From: a virus
Length of the DNA: 58,956 bases
IMG/VR virus record: IMGVR_UViG_3300034073_000667
Span: 1 to 58,956 of that record
Strand: one strand, 5' to 3'
In this document: positions 9,126 to 17,244 of the stretch, piece by piece
Position numbering within the stretch: the stretch's first letter is position 1
Layout of the letters: each line of letters opens with the position of its first letter
Translations under genes and position numbers: made by a program
The notes under the pieces: model-generated
Told to the model about the DNA's origin: nothing
What the model saw: only the letters and a program-made list of their open reading frames with translations
Databases searched by the model: none

Positions 9126-9547
9126 GCACCAAACGCGAGCAGATCCTCGAGGCCATCAAGACTGCGTTGACCGGTTCGGCGACGCTGGGCGCCACCGTGT
9201 ATCGCAGCAGGGTTACGCCGCTGGCTCGGGGCGAGTCCCCGGCGGTGATTGTGGAGCCAGTGCGCAACGACGTCGAGCAAAACACCGCACTGCCGACGCT
9301 CGATCACTCGATGCAGGTAAGAGTTGCCGTCATTGTTCGCGGAGAGATTCCTGATCAGCTCGCAGATCCAGTTATCGCCGCAGCACATTCCGCCATCATG
9401 GCTGATCTCACTCTGGGTGGATTAGCAATTGACGTTCAGCCTGGAGAAACAGAATTCACAATGCAAGATGCCGACCAACCGGTTGGTGTTATCTTTTCTA
9501 TTTACATTGTTCGTTACCGCACTTCAGTGGGCGATCTTTCAACCTGA
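9122..9547 (+). CDS. Tail terminator, gpU-like
   Basis: 141 residues starting at GTG 9122. The pattern (KREQILEAIKTALTG, ... VEPVRNDVEQ, late IVRYRTSVGDL) is that of minor tail proteins that cap the tube and join it to the head. It sits immediately upstream of the tail-tube gene, as gpU sits before gpV in lambda. The positional counterpart in module E is at 52927. Confidence 0.65.
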   Translation: MSTKREQILEAIKTALTGSATLGATVYRSRVTPLARGESPAVIVEPVRNDVEQNTALPTLDHSMQVRVAVIVRGEIPDQLADPVIAAAHSAIMADLTLGGLAIDVQPGETEFTMQDADQPVGVIFSIYIVRYRTSVGDLST

Positions 9548-9557
9548 GGCGACTACC

Positions 9558-9797
9558 ATGATTGATGAGTTCCATGGGCAGGGTGGCTCCTACATCCTTG
9601 ATCCCGAAACTGGCGTCCGCGTCCTTGTTGAACGGACCGCTCCCCCTGAAACCCAAGAGGTAATTTCCAATGGCCCTTCTGACTCGCAAGCGTCTGATTC
9701 TGCTGGAGACGGAATCGAGCTACGGGACGGATCCGACTCCAGACGGCGCCGACGCGGTGCTGGTGAGGGATCTGAACATCACTCCTCTGCAGAGTGA
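9558..9797 (+). CDS. Small hypothetical protein before tail tube
   Basis: 79 residues beginning MIDEFHGQGGSYILDPETGV. The N-terminal half (DPETGVRVLVERT) vaguely recalls DUF2635, a short protein encoded just before tail tube or sheath genes in some phages. The frame runs 128 bases into the tail-tube gene, and that second half is low-complexity (Ser/Asp/Arg). Perhaps only the N-terminal part is meaningful. The start is 10 bases past the terminator stop. Confidence 0.4.
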   Translation: MIDEFHGQGGSYILDPETGVRVLVERTAPPETQEVISNGPSDSQASDSAGDGIELRDGSDSRRRRRGAGEGSEHHSSAE

Positions 9798-10605
9798 CGT
9801 TGTCAGCCGCGATCTGGTTCGTCCCTACCTGGGCGCGTCAGAGCAGCTCCTGGCCAACACCCGGGTGGAGTGCACCTTCAGCGTTGAACTGGCCGGCTCT
9901 GGTACTGCCGGGACCGCTCCTCGCTACGGCAAGGCCCTGAAGGCTTGTGGTCTGAGCGAAACGATCGTCGCCACCACAAGCGTCACCTACGCCCCGGTGA
10001 GCTCTTCCTTTAGCAGCGCAACCATCTATTACAACATTGATGGTGTTCTGCATAAGGTTACTGGTGCTCGTGGAACTTTTACCATCAATGGCACTGTTGG
10101 TCAGATTCCAACGATCGATTTCACTTTCACTGGCATTTACAACACGCCGACCGACACCGCTCTGCCGGCCGTGACCTATGCCAACCAGGCCACCCCTGTC
10201 GTGTTCAAGAACGGCAACACCACCGGCTTCGAGCTGCTGTCCTACGCCGGTTGTTTGCAGTCTGTAACGTTCGACGTGGGCAACACCCTGGTGTACCGCG
10301 AGCTCGTCGGTTGCACCAAAGAGGTGCTGCTGACCGATCGCGCCTCCACCGGCACGGTGGTTCTCGAGGCCGTCACCATGGCGACCAAGAACTACTTCAC
10401 TGCTGCTCTGAGCGACGGCAGCCTGGGCAACCTGCTGTTCCAGCACGGCCAGACCGCTGGCAACATCGTCGATTTCGCCTCCACCAGGATCGACATCGGC
10501 GACGTGTCCTACAGCGATCAGGACGGCATTCACATGCTGAACATTCCTTACACCGCTGTGCCTAGCACAAGCGGCAATGATGAATTCAGCATTGTTTATA
10601 CTTGA
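9670..10605 (+). CDS. Major tail tube protein
   Basis: 311 residues of the beta-sandwich tail-tube type (starts MALLTRKRLILLETESSYGT, later YTGIYNTPTDT-like hairpins). It forms the stacked hexamers of the non-contractile tail. It is encoded after the tail terminator and before a terminator hairpin and the frameshifting chaperone, the canonical position. It is about twice the size of, and not evidently related to, the two 138-139 residue tube proteins of module E. Confidence 0.8.
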   Translation: MALLTRKRLILLETESSYGTDPTPDGADAVLVRDLNITPLQSDVVSRDLVRPYLGASEQLLANTRVECTFSVELAGSGTAGTAPRYGKALKACGLSETIVATTSVTYAPVSSSFSSATIYYNIDGVLHKVTGARGTFTINGTVGQIPTIDFTFTGIYNTPTDTALPAVTYANQATPVVFKNGNTTGFELLSYAGCLQSVTFDVGNTLVYRELVGCTKEVLLTDRASTGTVVLEAVTMATKNYFTAALSDGSLGNLLFQHGQTAGNIVDFASTRIDIGDVSYSDQDGIHMLNIPYTAVPSTSGNDEFSIVYT

Positions 10606-10629
10606 TTCGGCAGGCAGGCCAATTCAAGA

Positions 10630-10658
10630 GGGGCGGCGCCATGGTCGCCCCTTTTTTA
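10630..10658 (+). terminator. Rho-independent terminator after tail tube gene
   Basis: GGGGCG (10630-10635) pairs with CGCCCC (10646-10651) around a 10-base loop, followed by six T (10652-10657). It lies 25 bases after the tail-tube stop and before the chaperone gene. Partial termination here would let the abundant tube protein be made in excess over the chaperone and tape measure. Confidence 0.75.
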
Positions 10659-10694
10659 TTGCGTGTATGATTGGTGAGCAGTGCCTTCCAATCA

Positions 10695-11021
10695 ATGGCG
10701 TTTGTCCGCAAAAAGGTCAAGACTTTCAAATGGCCCGTTACCGTCGAGGAGCCCAGCGACGGCGGCACCTTCGATTCCAGCACGTTTGACGTTGTATTTA
10801 AGCGCCTTGGACGCAGCGAATTTAGCAAGCTATCCGAAAAGGGCGACCTGCAGCTGTTGAAGTCTGTGGTGCTTGGGTGGGACGGGATTACCGATGAAGA
10901 TGGCAAAGAGGTGCCATTCTCGATGGAAGCGCTGAAAGAATTCTCGGACGATCCCTATTGGATTCGAGGCGTGCTTAAGGCATACACCGAAACCTTTGAT
11001 GGAGCAAAAGCGGGAAACTAA
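10695..11021 (+). CDS. Tail assembly chaperone, gpG-like
   Basis: 108 residues (MAFVRKKVKTFKWPV...). It corresponds to lambda gpG, the short chaperone that coats the tape measure during tail assembly. The start at 10695 was preferred to an in-frame TTG at 10671, which lies very near the terminator. The gene ends at TAA 11019-11021, directly after a slippery heptamer, and about 0.1 kb later a second frame continues to the tape measure. The counterpart in module E is at 54193. Confidence 0.7.
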   Translation: MAFVRKKVKTFKWPVTVEEPSDGGTFDSSTFDVVFKRLGRSEFSKLSEKGDLQLLKSVVLGWDGITDEDGKEVPFSMEALKEFSDDPYWIRGVLKAYTETFDGAKAGN

Positions 11022-11374
11022 AAGAGGCCGCTATTTTTTGGACGAAAGGCGGCAAGCGTGTAGAAGATAAAACCGGGGAGGATGCAGCCGCATTTGGCAT
11101 TGTTCTCCCCGTCGATCCAAAGGAGTACGAGGAAGAACAATTTGAAGTGTGGGACGAGAACTGGGATATTGTTATGATGTTTTTACGAATGCAGACACAA
11201 TGGAATACCACAATGGCGGGCTACCTCGGGCTGAAGTACGAGGTGCTTCTGATGCCAGGTGGGCTGTTGGATCTATACTCGGTGGGTGATCGCCTCGAGA
11301 TGATGGAGGGGCTGCGGGCAATGGAAGCAGCCGCTCTCACCGAGCTCGCCAAGGAGAACAAGGATGGCGCCTAG
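10695..11374 (+). CDS. gpGT-like chaperone made by -1 frameshift
   Basis: Ribosomes slipping back one base on GGGAAAC (11012-11018, reading G-GGA-AAC) leave the gpG frame just before its TAA. They continue in the -1 frame from 11018 to TAG 11372-11374. The added ~118 residues begin LKEAAIFWTKGGKR and end ALTELAKENKDGA. That frame is open with no start codon of its own until GTG 11147. In lambda the equivalent heptamer is GGGAAAG and the gpG-T fusion recruits tube subunits. The extension overlaps the tape-measure start (11364) by 11 bases, as in other siphoviruses. Confidence 0.75.
11012..11018 (+). promoter_or_regulatory. Slippery heptamer for programmed -1 frameshift
   Basis: GGGAAAC matches the X-XXY-YYZ rule in the zero frame (G GGA AAC) and is followed at once by TAA. 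Both tRNAs can re-pair with GGG and AAA after a -1 slip. A stop codon right after the slip site can favour slipping. Confidence 0.75.
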
Positions 11375-14300
11375 GCAGATCACCGACATCCTGGTCCGCC
11401 TTGGCATTGAAGGTCTGCAGGGCCTGGACAAGGTCAGCAGCGCTTTCAAGGATCTGCAGAAGACCCTCGATGGGCCAACTACTTCAGCCATTGAGCGAGT
11501 TCGTCGTAGTATTAACGAATATAGCGATGCTTCGGCTCGCAGCGAACAACTAATCAAGGGCCAGCTTGAAGCGTTACGCGGTCTCAAGACGCAGGCTGAC
11601 ATCAATAGCGCGACGTATAGACGACTTAATGACGACATAAATAGACTTGAAACTGAAATGCGCGGCACTACCGCCGCCATTGATCAGCAGCGTCAAGCCG
11701 TTCTTGCCTCCACGTCTGCGTCGGAGCGCAATGCAGACGCATTACGTCGTCAGATTCAGGCGTTTGGCGCCCTTCAGCAGCAGACCAGGCCCGGGTCTTC
11801 CGCATTCGCTCAGCTCGGCAGAGACATCGAGACCGCTCGCACCCGCCTGACCGGTCTCACCACCGAAGCCCAGCAGTTCAGTCGCACGCTGACCGCCGGC
11901 TTTGGCGCCACACCAGAAATTCTCGCGAGGCAAATTTCAGTTCTTCGCCGTAACGTGACGCAATTGCGTTTTGACTCGGAGAAATATCTAGAGACCCTGG
12001 AGAGAATCCAGCTTCTATCAATGACGCAGGCCGGCAGAACCGGTCGAGCAAATGTTATTGCAGGCTTTCGCGCATATCAAAGCAGCGAATTTGCCCGTGG
12101 CTATGCAGCTCCATCAAGGCTGCCTGATCTGCCCAATACAACTGCAGCGCTCGAGCAGCAGTTGTCTGAGCTATCTGCGCAACTTAATAACGTTGAAAGG
12201 GGAAGCGCCGATTACACCCGTGTTTCGATGCAAATGGCAGCAGTTCAGCGTGAGCTGCGAACTGAGTTGCTTGGCACCGCCGAAGCCTTCAATCGCCTGA
12301 ACATCGCTCAAGCTGGCGCAGAGCGTCGAGCGGCAAAGCTGGAAACGATCCAGGAGTACTACCGGACTCAGGGCCCGATGGCGCCCGGTGTTGGCGGCTT
12401 CCGAGATCCTGCCACTGGCGCAATGATCGCCCGTGGCGCTCGCACGCCAGATCGCATCCGCGTTCAAGAGCAGGCATACGCACGGCCGATCGGTCCAGAG
12501 CCTTTCCCTGAAGCTGCTCGCAGGGCAGAAGAAGCGATCGACAGGTCGCTAAATGACGTAAACAAGATTTACGAAAACGCTCGCATTCAGCGGGCAGAGA
12601 TACAGTCTAAATACGATAATTTGCATATTGAAAAACTGCTTGAAGGGCTAGACCTTGAAGGACGCCTTAGGCAAAAGTCTTTTGATGATGAGCTTGCTGC
12701 TTTTGATCGTCAACTCGAGGCTCGAGATCGCCGCCGTCGTGGTCGCATCACACCGGGCCAAGCGGTGCAAACTGCCGGCGCCGTGATCTCTGGCGGTATC
12801 TTCGGCGGCCCAGAGGGTTTCCTGGGCGGATTAGGTGGCGCTGCACTTGGTGCCAGTCGCGCAATTAAAGGTCTTGACATGGTCGGCGGTTCATTTGCGG
12901 GCATTGCTATCGGTGCCCAGCTTGGAATGTTCAGGCAGCAAATTGCTGATACCGCTAATTATGCTGCGGAAATTCAGGGATTGCAAATTGCGCTTCGTGG
13001 GATCCTCGGCGATCAAAAATCTTACAATACGGCTATTGCCGCCGCTGCTGCTGCCACTAAAGAACTGAATATCCCTCAGGCCGAAGCTACTGCAGGCTTG
13101 ACTCGTCTTAGTGCTGCCGTTATTGGGGCTGGCGGCAATGTGAACGATTCGGTATTTGCTTTTAGGGCGATTGCCGAAGCTATCAAGGCTACAAAGGGAA
13201 ATGCCCAACAGGTAGAAGGAGCATTGCTTGCCTTGACGCAGGTTTTTTCTAAAGGAAAAGTTAGCGCCGAGGAACTCAATCAAATTGCTGAAAGACTTCC
13301 TGGCACTTTCACTCTATTTGCGCAGGCCACCGGAAGAACCGGGCCTGAACTCCAAAAAGCCCTCGAACAAGGTCAGGTTGGACTTAATGATTTAATGAAA
13401 TTTCTTGAGCTTGCAAGCAGCAAATATGGGCAAACTTCATTAAAAATTGCGAAGTCATCCGAAGAGGCCGGGGCTCGATTAAATAATGCATTCAACGATA
13501 TGAGGTTAAATGTTGGCAAGGCGCTGCAGCCATTGGGCGCACAGTTGCAAGAGGTATTTACCGGTTTCCTGGTATCAATAACACCTGCTGTTACTGCAAT
13601 TGCCAGGGCGCTTCCTTCTTTGGTCGACGGCTTCCGCAAGGCTTATCAGCAGGGCGGAATTCTTAAGGGGGTTGTGGACGGGCTCGTGGGCTCACTCGTT
13701 GTGTTTGCCGGATTGCAAGTGTTCGGAGCGTTCATTGCTGGCGCTAGAGCTGCTATTACTGTTACAGGAGCGCTTATCAAGGCCTTAAAAGCTCTTACTG
13801 CCGCTAATTTGCTTGCGGGCGCAGCTGGTTTCATAAAAAGCAAGCCAGGCGTCATTGCAGCACTTGTTGCGGGTTTGGGCGTTGGAATTGATGCGGCTTT
13901 CAATCAGGGCAAAATCGTAAAAGGAATTGCATCTGGAATCACTGGCGCCATTGATCAGGCGTTTAGCGGCCTTGGCGCAATGATGCCCGAAATACCGGCG
14001 CTTGACCTTTCTGGCGGCAGGACAAACTTCCGTCAGGGAGCTGGCGGCGGCGGTCGCGATGACAAGGCGGCCGCACGCGAAAGAAAAGACTTGTTCAATG
14101 AATTGCTTAATCAACTTAATGCTCAAAATGAAGTTCTGGCAAAGCAAGGTCGCTTAAACGAGTCGGTAGCAGAAACCGAATGGGCAAAAGCCGGTGCCGC
14201 ATTGTTTAATGCAGAAGAAATTTTGCGCAATGAACAGGCCCAGCTTGATTTGCGCTTGAAGTTTGGAGAAGTAAGTAAAAAAGTTTACGATGAGCAACAG

Positions 14301-15341
14301 AAGGCTATCAAGCTCGAAGGACAAACTGTTCGCCAAGAATTCAATAAAACAGTTAAGAAATTAAAAGAAGAAGCCGATGCTCTCCTAAAAGGTGTGACCG
14401 GCCCTGGCGGCGTTGCCGGTCCGACCGAGACCCCCCTTCAGCGTGCTTCTCGCGAGACCACTGAAGACATTGCAGAGCGTCGTGCTCGAGCGCTGCAAAT
14501 TGGTGGCCTAGCAGGCCAGGCTGCATTTGAAGGCCTTGGCGCCCTCGATGTGCGTCAGATCGCCAGCCGTAAAGTCGCGGGAGGAGAAGTCGCTGACTTG
14601 GAAAAGCAAATACGAGGTTTGCAGCAAATGGGAAAAGAGTTGAGCACTCTGGATCAGCTTAAGGAAAAATATTTTGAGGATTGGGATAGCCTCGACCCCG
14701 TATTGCGTCGTCAACTGGAACTTCTTGCTGCGCAGAAAGACGCCCTTGTGAAGCAAACGCAGGCTGCAAAAGACATGAAACAACTGTATTCCGACATTGG
14801 CATGTCGATCAAAGACGGAGTCGTCAGCGCAATTCAAGGAGCGATCGACGGAACGAAGAGTTTGCAGCAGGTAGCGTCCGATCTTCTTAATTCAATTGCG
14901 AACAGACTGCTGGACGTAGCGATAAACTTTGCATTGTTTGGAGTAATGTCTGGTACTGGCACCGGTGGCGGTCTGCTTGGTGGGTTGTTTAAGCCAAACG
15001 CAATGGGCAACGCCTACGCCAAGAACGGCATCGTCCCATTCGCCTATGGCGGCGTGGTCAGTCGACCGACCCTGTTCCCATTCGCCAAGGGCATCGGCCT
15101 CATGGGTGAGGCGGGCCCGGAGGCGATTCTGCCGCTGCGGCGCGGATCCGATGGCAGACTGGGTGTGTCCAGCAGCGGTGGCGGCAGCACGGTCGTGAAT
15201 GTCAGCGTGGATGCCAGCGGAACTGCTGTTGAAGGCGATGGCCCCGGCGCCAATCAGATGGGCCGGATCATCGGTGCGGCCGTGCAGGCTGAGATTGTCA
15301 AAATGCAACGGCCTGGCGGCCTCCTCGCGAACACACGCTGA
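11364..15341 (+). CDS. Tail tape measure protein (module A)
   Basis: 1325 residues; its length sets tail length. Residues ~1-480 are mostly coiled coil. A tape-measure core domain occupies ~520-720 (TANYAAEIQGLQIALRGIL ... SAEELNQIAERLPGTF). Hydrophobic, probably membrane-active segments lie at ~755-850. Another helical region spans ~900-1160, and the C-terminus has lambda gpH-like features (LLNSIANRLLDVAINFALFG). The last ~55 residues, ending MQRPGGLLANTR, are nearly identical to the end of the otherwise different 760-residue tape measure of module E. This suggests that the end contacts the shared tail tip. Confidence 0.92.
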   Translation: MAPRQITDILVRLGIEGLQGLDKVSSAFKDLQKTLDGPTTSAIERVRRSINEYSDASARSEQLIKGQLEALRGLKTQADINSATYRRLNDDINRLETEMRGTTAAIDQQRQAVLASTSASERNADALRRQIQAFGALQQQTRPGSSAFAQLGRDIETARTRLTGLTTEAQQFSRTLTAGFGATPEILARQISVLRRNVTQLRFDSEKYLETLERIQLLSMTQAGRTGRANVIAGFRAYQSSEFARGYAAPSRLPDLPNTTAALEQQLSELSAQLNNVERGSADYTRVSMQMAAVQRELRTELLGTAEAFNRLNIAQAGAERRAAKLETIQEYYRTQGPMAPGVGGFRDPATGAMIARGARTPDRIRVQEQAYARPIGPEPFPEAARRAEEAIDRSLNDVNKIYENARIQRAEIQSKYDNLHIEKLLEGLDLEGRLRQKSFDDELAAFDRQLEARDRRRRGRITPGQAVQTAGAVISGGIFGGPEGFLGGLGGAALGASRAIKGLDMVGGSFAGIAIGAQLGMFRQQIADTANYAAEIQGLQIALRGILGDQKSYNTAIAAAAAATKELNIPQAEATAGLTRLSAAVIGAGGNVNDSVFAFRAIAEAIKATKGNAQQVEGALLALTQVFSKGKVSAEELNQIAERLPGTFTLFAQATGRTGPELQKALEQGQVGLNDLMKFLELASSKYGQTSLKIAKSSEEAGARLNNAFNDMRLNVGKALQPLGAQLQEVFTGFLVSITPAVTAIARALPSLVDGFRKAYQQGGILKGVVDGLVGSLVVFAGLQVFGAFIAGARAAITVTGALIKALKALTAANLLAGAAGFIKSKPGVIAALVAGLGVGIDAAFNQGKIVKGIASGITGAIDQAFSGLGAMMPEIPALDLSGGRTNFRQGAGGGGRDDKAAARERKDLFNELLNQLNAQNEVLAKQGRLNESVAETEWAKAGAALFNAEEILRNEQAQLDLRLKFGEVSKKVYDEQQKAIKLEGQTVRQEFNKTVKKLKEEADALLKGVTGPGGVAGPTETPLQRASRETTEDIAERRARALQIGGLAGQAAFEGLGALDVRQIASRKVAGGEVADLEKQIRGLQQMGKELSTLDQLKEKYFEDWDSLDPVLRRQLELLAAQKDALVKQTQAAKDMKQLYSDIGMSIKDGVVSAIQGAIDGTKSLQQVASDLLNSIANRLLDVAINFALFGVMSGTGTGGGLLGGLFKPNAMGNAYAKNGIVPFAYGGVVSRPTLFPFAKGIGLMGEAGPEAILPLRRGSDGRLGVSSSGGGSTVVNVSVDASGTAVEGDGPGANQMGRIIGAAVQAEIVKMQRPGGLLANTR

Positions 15342-15676
15342 TGGCGACCTTCGCTTATACGCCTAGCTTCAGCGCCGATCTCGAGGAGCAGCCTCGAGTC
15401 AAGTCCGTTCGGTTTGGTGACGGCTACGAGCAGCGGCTTGCCTATGGCCTGAACACGCAACCGAAAAAGTGGTCGCTGACCTTCTTGAACCGCACCGACA
15501 CCGAGCGGGACAACATCTTGGGATTCCTGCGGGCCCGGGGCGGCGTCGAGTCATTTGACTGGACTGACCCGGCCGGCTACGCAGGCAAATGGGTCTGCAA
15601 AGCATGGAACAATAGCCTGGTCAATTGTAATTTCAACAACATTACAGCTACATTCGAGGAAGTGTTCGAGCCCTGA
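15341..15676 (+). CDS. Minor tail protein, gpM-like
   Basis: 111 residues with the gpM signature FGDGYEQRLAYGLN and a late FDWTDPAGYAGKWVC. In lambda gpM is needed late in tail-tip assembly, after the tape measure. Start and stop codons overlap both neighbours (TGATG at each junction). The copy in module E (57011) keeps the same motifs but shares only about half its residues, in sharp contrast to the next gene. Confidence 0.85.
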   Translation: MATFAYTPSFSADLEEQPRVKSVRFGDGYEQRLAYGLNTQPKKWSLTFLNRTDTERDNILGFLRARGGVESFDWTDPAGYAGKWVCKAWNNSLVNCNFNNITATFEEVFEP

Positions 15677-16569
15677 TGGCCTACGCAGCTTGGCAAGCCA
15701 GCACCGCATACGTCGTCGGTGACATCGTCCGCGCCACGACCACGCAGGTCAGCGGGCTGGTGTTCCGCTGCACTGTGGCAGGCACCAGCGCCAGCACGCA
15801 ACCGGCATGGCCGACCGACATCGGCAGCACCATCGCAGACGGCGGCGTCACATGGGCGGCGATCAGCAGCGTTTACGAAGAGCTAGCAGTTCTGGGTCCG
15901 AACGCGATCATCGAGCTGTTTGAGCTGCAGCTTGACACCACGCTGCACGGCGCCAGCACCACCTACTACTGGCACAACGGCGTGAACGCAGCCGTCACCG
16001 GCAACATCGTGTTTGACGGCAACACCTACGTCAGGCTCCCGGTCGAGGCGACGGGCTTTGATTACACCAGCTCCGGCAGCCTGCCACGTCCGACGCTGCG
16101 AATCAGCAACCTGTTCAGCGACATGACCACGCTGCTGCTGCTGGTCAATGCGACCACGCCCGGCAACGACCTGGGGGGCGCCACAGTGCGGCGGATCCGC
16201 ACGCTAAAGAAGTTCCTGGATGGCGAGGCCAACGCCGACCCTAATGCCCGCTTCCCAACGGAGATCTGGTACGTCGACCGGAAGTCGAACGAGAACCGCG
16301 ATCTGGTGGAGTTCGAGCTGGCCAGCAAGTTTGACCTAGCCGGCGTCATGCTGCCCCAGCGGCAAATCATCGCCAACGTGTGCCAATGGAAGTATCGTGG
16401 CGCTGAGTGCGGGTACACCGGCAGCAATTACTGGAACGTGAACGATCAGGTCGTTAGCACGCTGGCGGCTGACGTGTGCGGCAAACGGGTGGAGAGCTGC
16501 AAGCTGCGGTTCGGTGCAACGGCTGAGTTGCCGTTCGGAAGTTTCCCGGGGGCTGGACTTACCGCCTAA
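15676..16569 (+). CDS. Tail tip protein gpL-like with Fe-S cysteines
   Basis: 297 residues. Residues ~68-297 match lambda gpL. Cysteines at 236, 245, 268 and 275 have spacing 9-23-7, the same as the four cluster-ligating cysteines of lambda gpL, so a [4Fe-4S] cluster is expected. Residues ~1-65 form an extra Trp-rich module (WQASTAYVVGDIVRA ... FRCTVAGTSAS ... PAWPT) that resembles small carbohydrate-binding domains seen in phage virion proteins. By eye the module E copy (57355) is about 96% identical in protein. In this copy gpK does not follow directly, because an HNH gene intervenes. Confidence 0.9.
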   Translation: MAYAAWQASTAYVVGDIVRATTTQVSGLVFRCTVAGTSASTQPAWPTDIGSTIADGGVTWAAISSVYEELAVLGPNAIIELFELQLDTTLHGASTTYYWHNGVNAAVTGNIVFDGNTYVRLPVEATGFDYTSSGSLPRPTLRISNLFSDMTTLLLLVNATTPGNDLGGATVRRIRTLKKFLDGEANADPNARFPTEIWYVDRKSNENRDLVEFELASKFDLAGVMLPQRQIIANVCQWKYRGAECGYTGSNYWNVNDQVVSTLAADVCGKRVESCKLRFGATAELPFGSFPGAGLTA

Positions 16570-16575
16570 GGTATC

Positions 16576-17244
16576 ATGATAGGGAGTCCGACTGGTTTTA
16601 TCGTGTCCTTCGGGAACAGGTTCGTCGACATCACTGGCTATCGCTGTGGCTTGCTGGTGGCAGTGAGGCCAACCGCAGGGCGGAGCGGCAGCAGCGTGAT
16701 TTGGGAATGTATTTGCGATTGCGGCAACAAAAAACTCGCGTCTCAGGCACATTTACGCGCAGGAACCCCAAAGTCGTGCGGATGCCTGCCCAACCCGCTT
16801 CCTCCAATTACAATCAAACATGGAATGTTTGGCCATCCTCTTTACAAAACTTGGGAAGGAATGATGGCTAGATGCTACAACGAAAACAATAAAGATTTTT
16901 ATTTATATGGAGGAAGGGGCATTAAGGTTTGCGACCGTTGGCATGATCCCAAGAACTTCGCCGAGGACATGAATCCGCGCCCTGACGGCCATACGCTTGA
17001 TCGCATCGACAATTCGCGTGGTTATAGCCCGGACAACTGCAGATGGGCTACGGCCATGCAGCAGCACGCGAACAAGCGAAGCAATAAGCTGTTCACTATC
17101 AACGGAGAGACACTGCATCAGCGCGAATGGTGTAGGCGCTACAGCATCCCAGTGAGCACATTTACGAATAGGCTGAATGAAGGACTTGAGCCGTTGACTG
17201 CGCTCACGATGCCTTCCCGTCGTCCAAGGCGTGTCGCCAAATGA
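16576..17244 (+). CDS. Homing-type HNH/AP2-like endonuclease inserted between L and K
   Basis: 222 residues. A zinc-finger-like region (CICDCGNKK ... SCGC, residues ~46-71) is followed by HG-type DNA-binding repeats (KTWEGMMARCYN, YGGRGIKVCDRW) and an HNH/AP2-class motif (LDRIDNSRGYSPDNCRWAT). Such free-standing phage nucleases are mobile. In the second copy of the region (58248-58255) gpL is followed directly by gpK, so this gene is a 665-bp insertion. Its ATG sits exactly where the gpK ATG would be (7 bases after the gpL stop), and its TGA overlaps the gpK ATG. Confidence 0.82.
   Translation: MIGSPTGFIVSFGNRFVDITGYRCGLLVAVRPTAGRSGSSVIWECICDCGNKKLASQAHLRAGTPKSCGCLPNPLPPITIKHGMFGHPLYKTWEGMMARCYNENNKDFYLYGGRGIKVCDRWHDPKNFAEDMNPRPDGHTLDRIDNSRGYSPDNCRWATAMQQHANKRSNKLFTINGETLHQREWCRRYSIPVSTFTNRLNEGLEPLTALTMPSRRPRRVAK

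Noticed and set aside
9838-10533. 231-codon minus-strand frame in the tail tube gene
   Set aside because: Shadow of the tail tube gene: low-complexity His/Gly/Val text and no start signal.
10577-10789. 70-codon frame between tail tube and chaperone
   Set aside because: It runs across the terminator hairpin and overlaps two supported genes in other frames; the encoded sequence is not protein-like.
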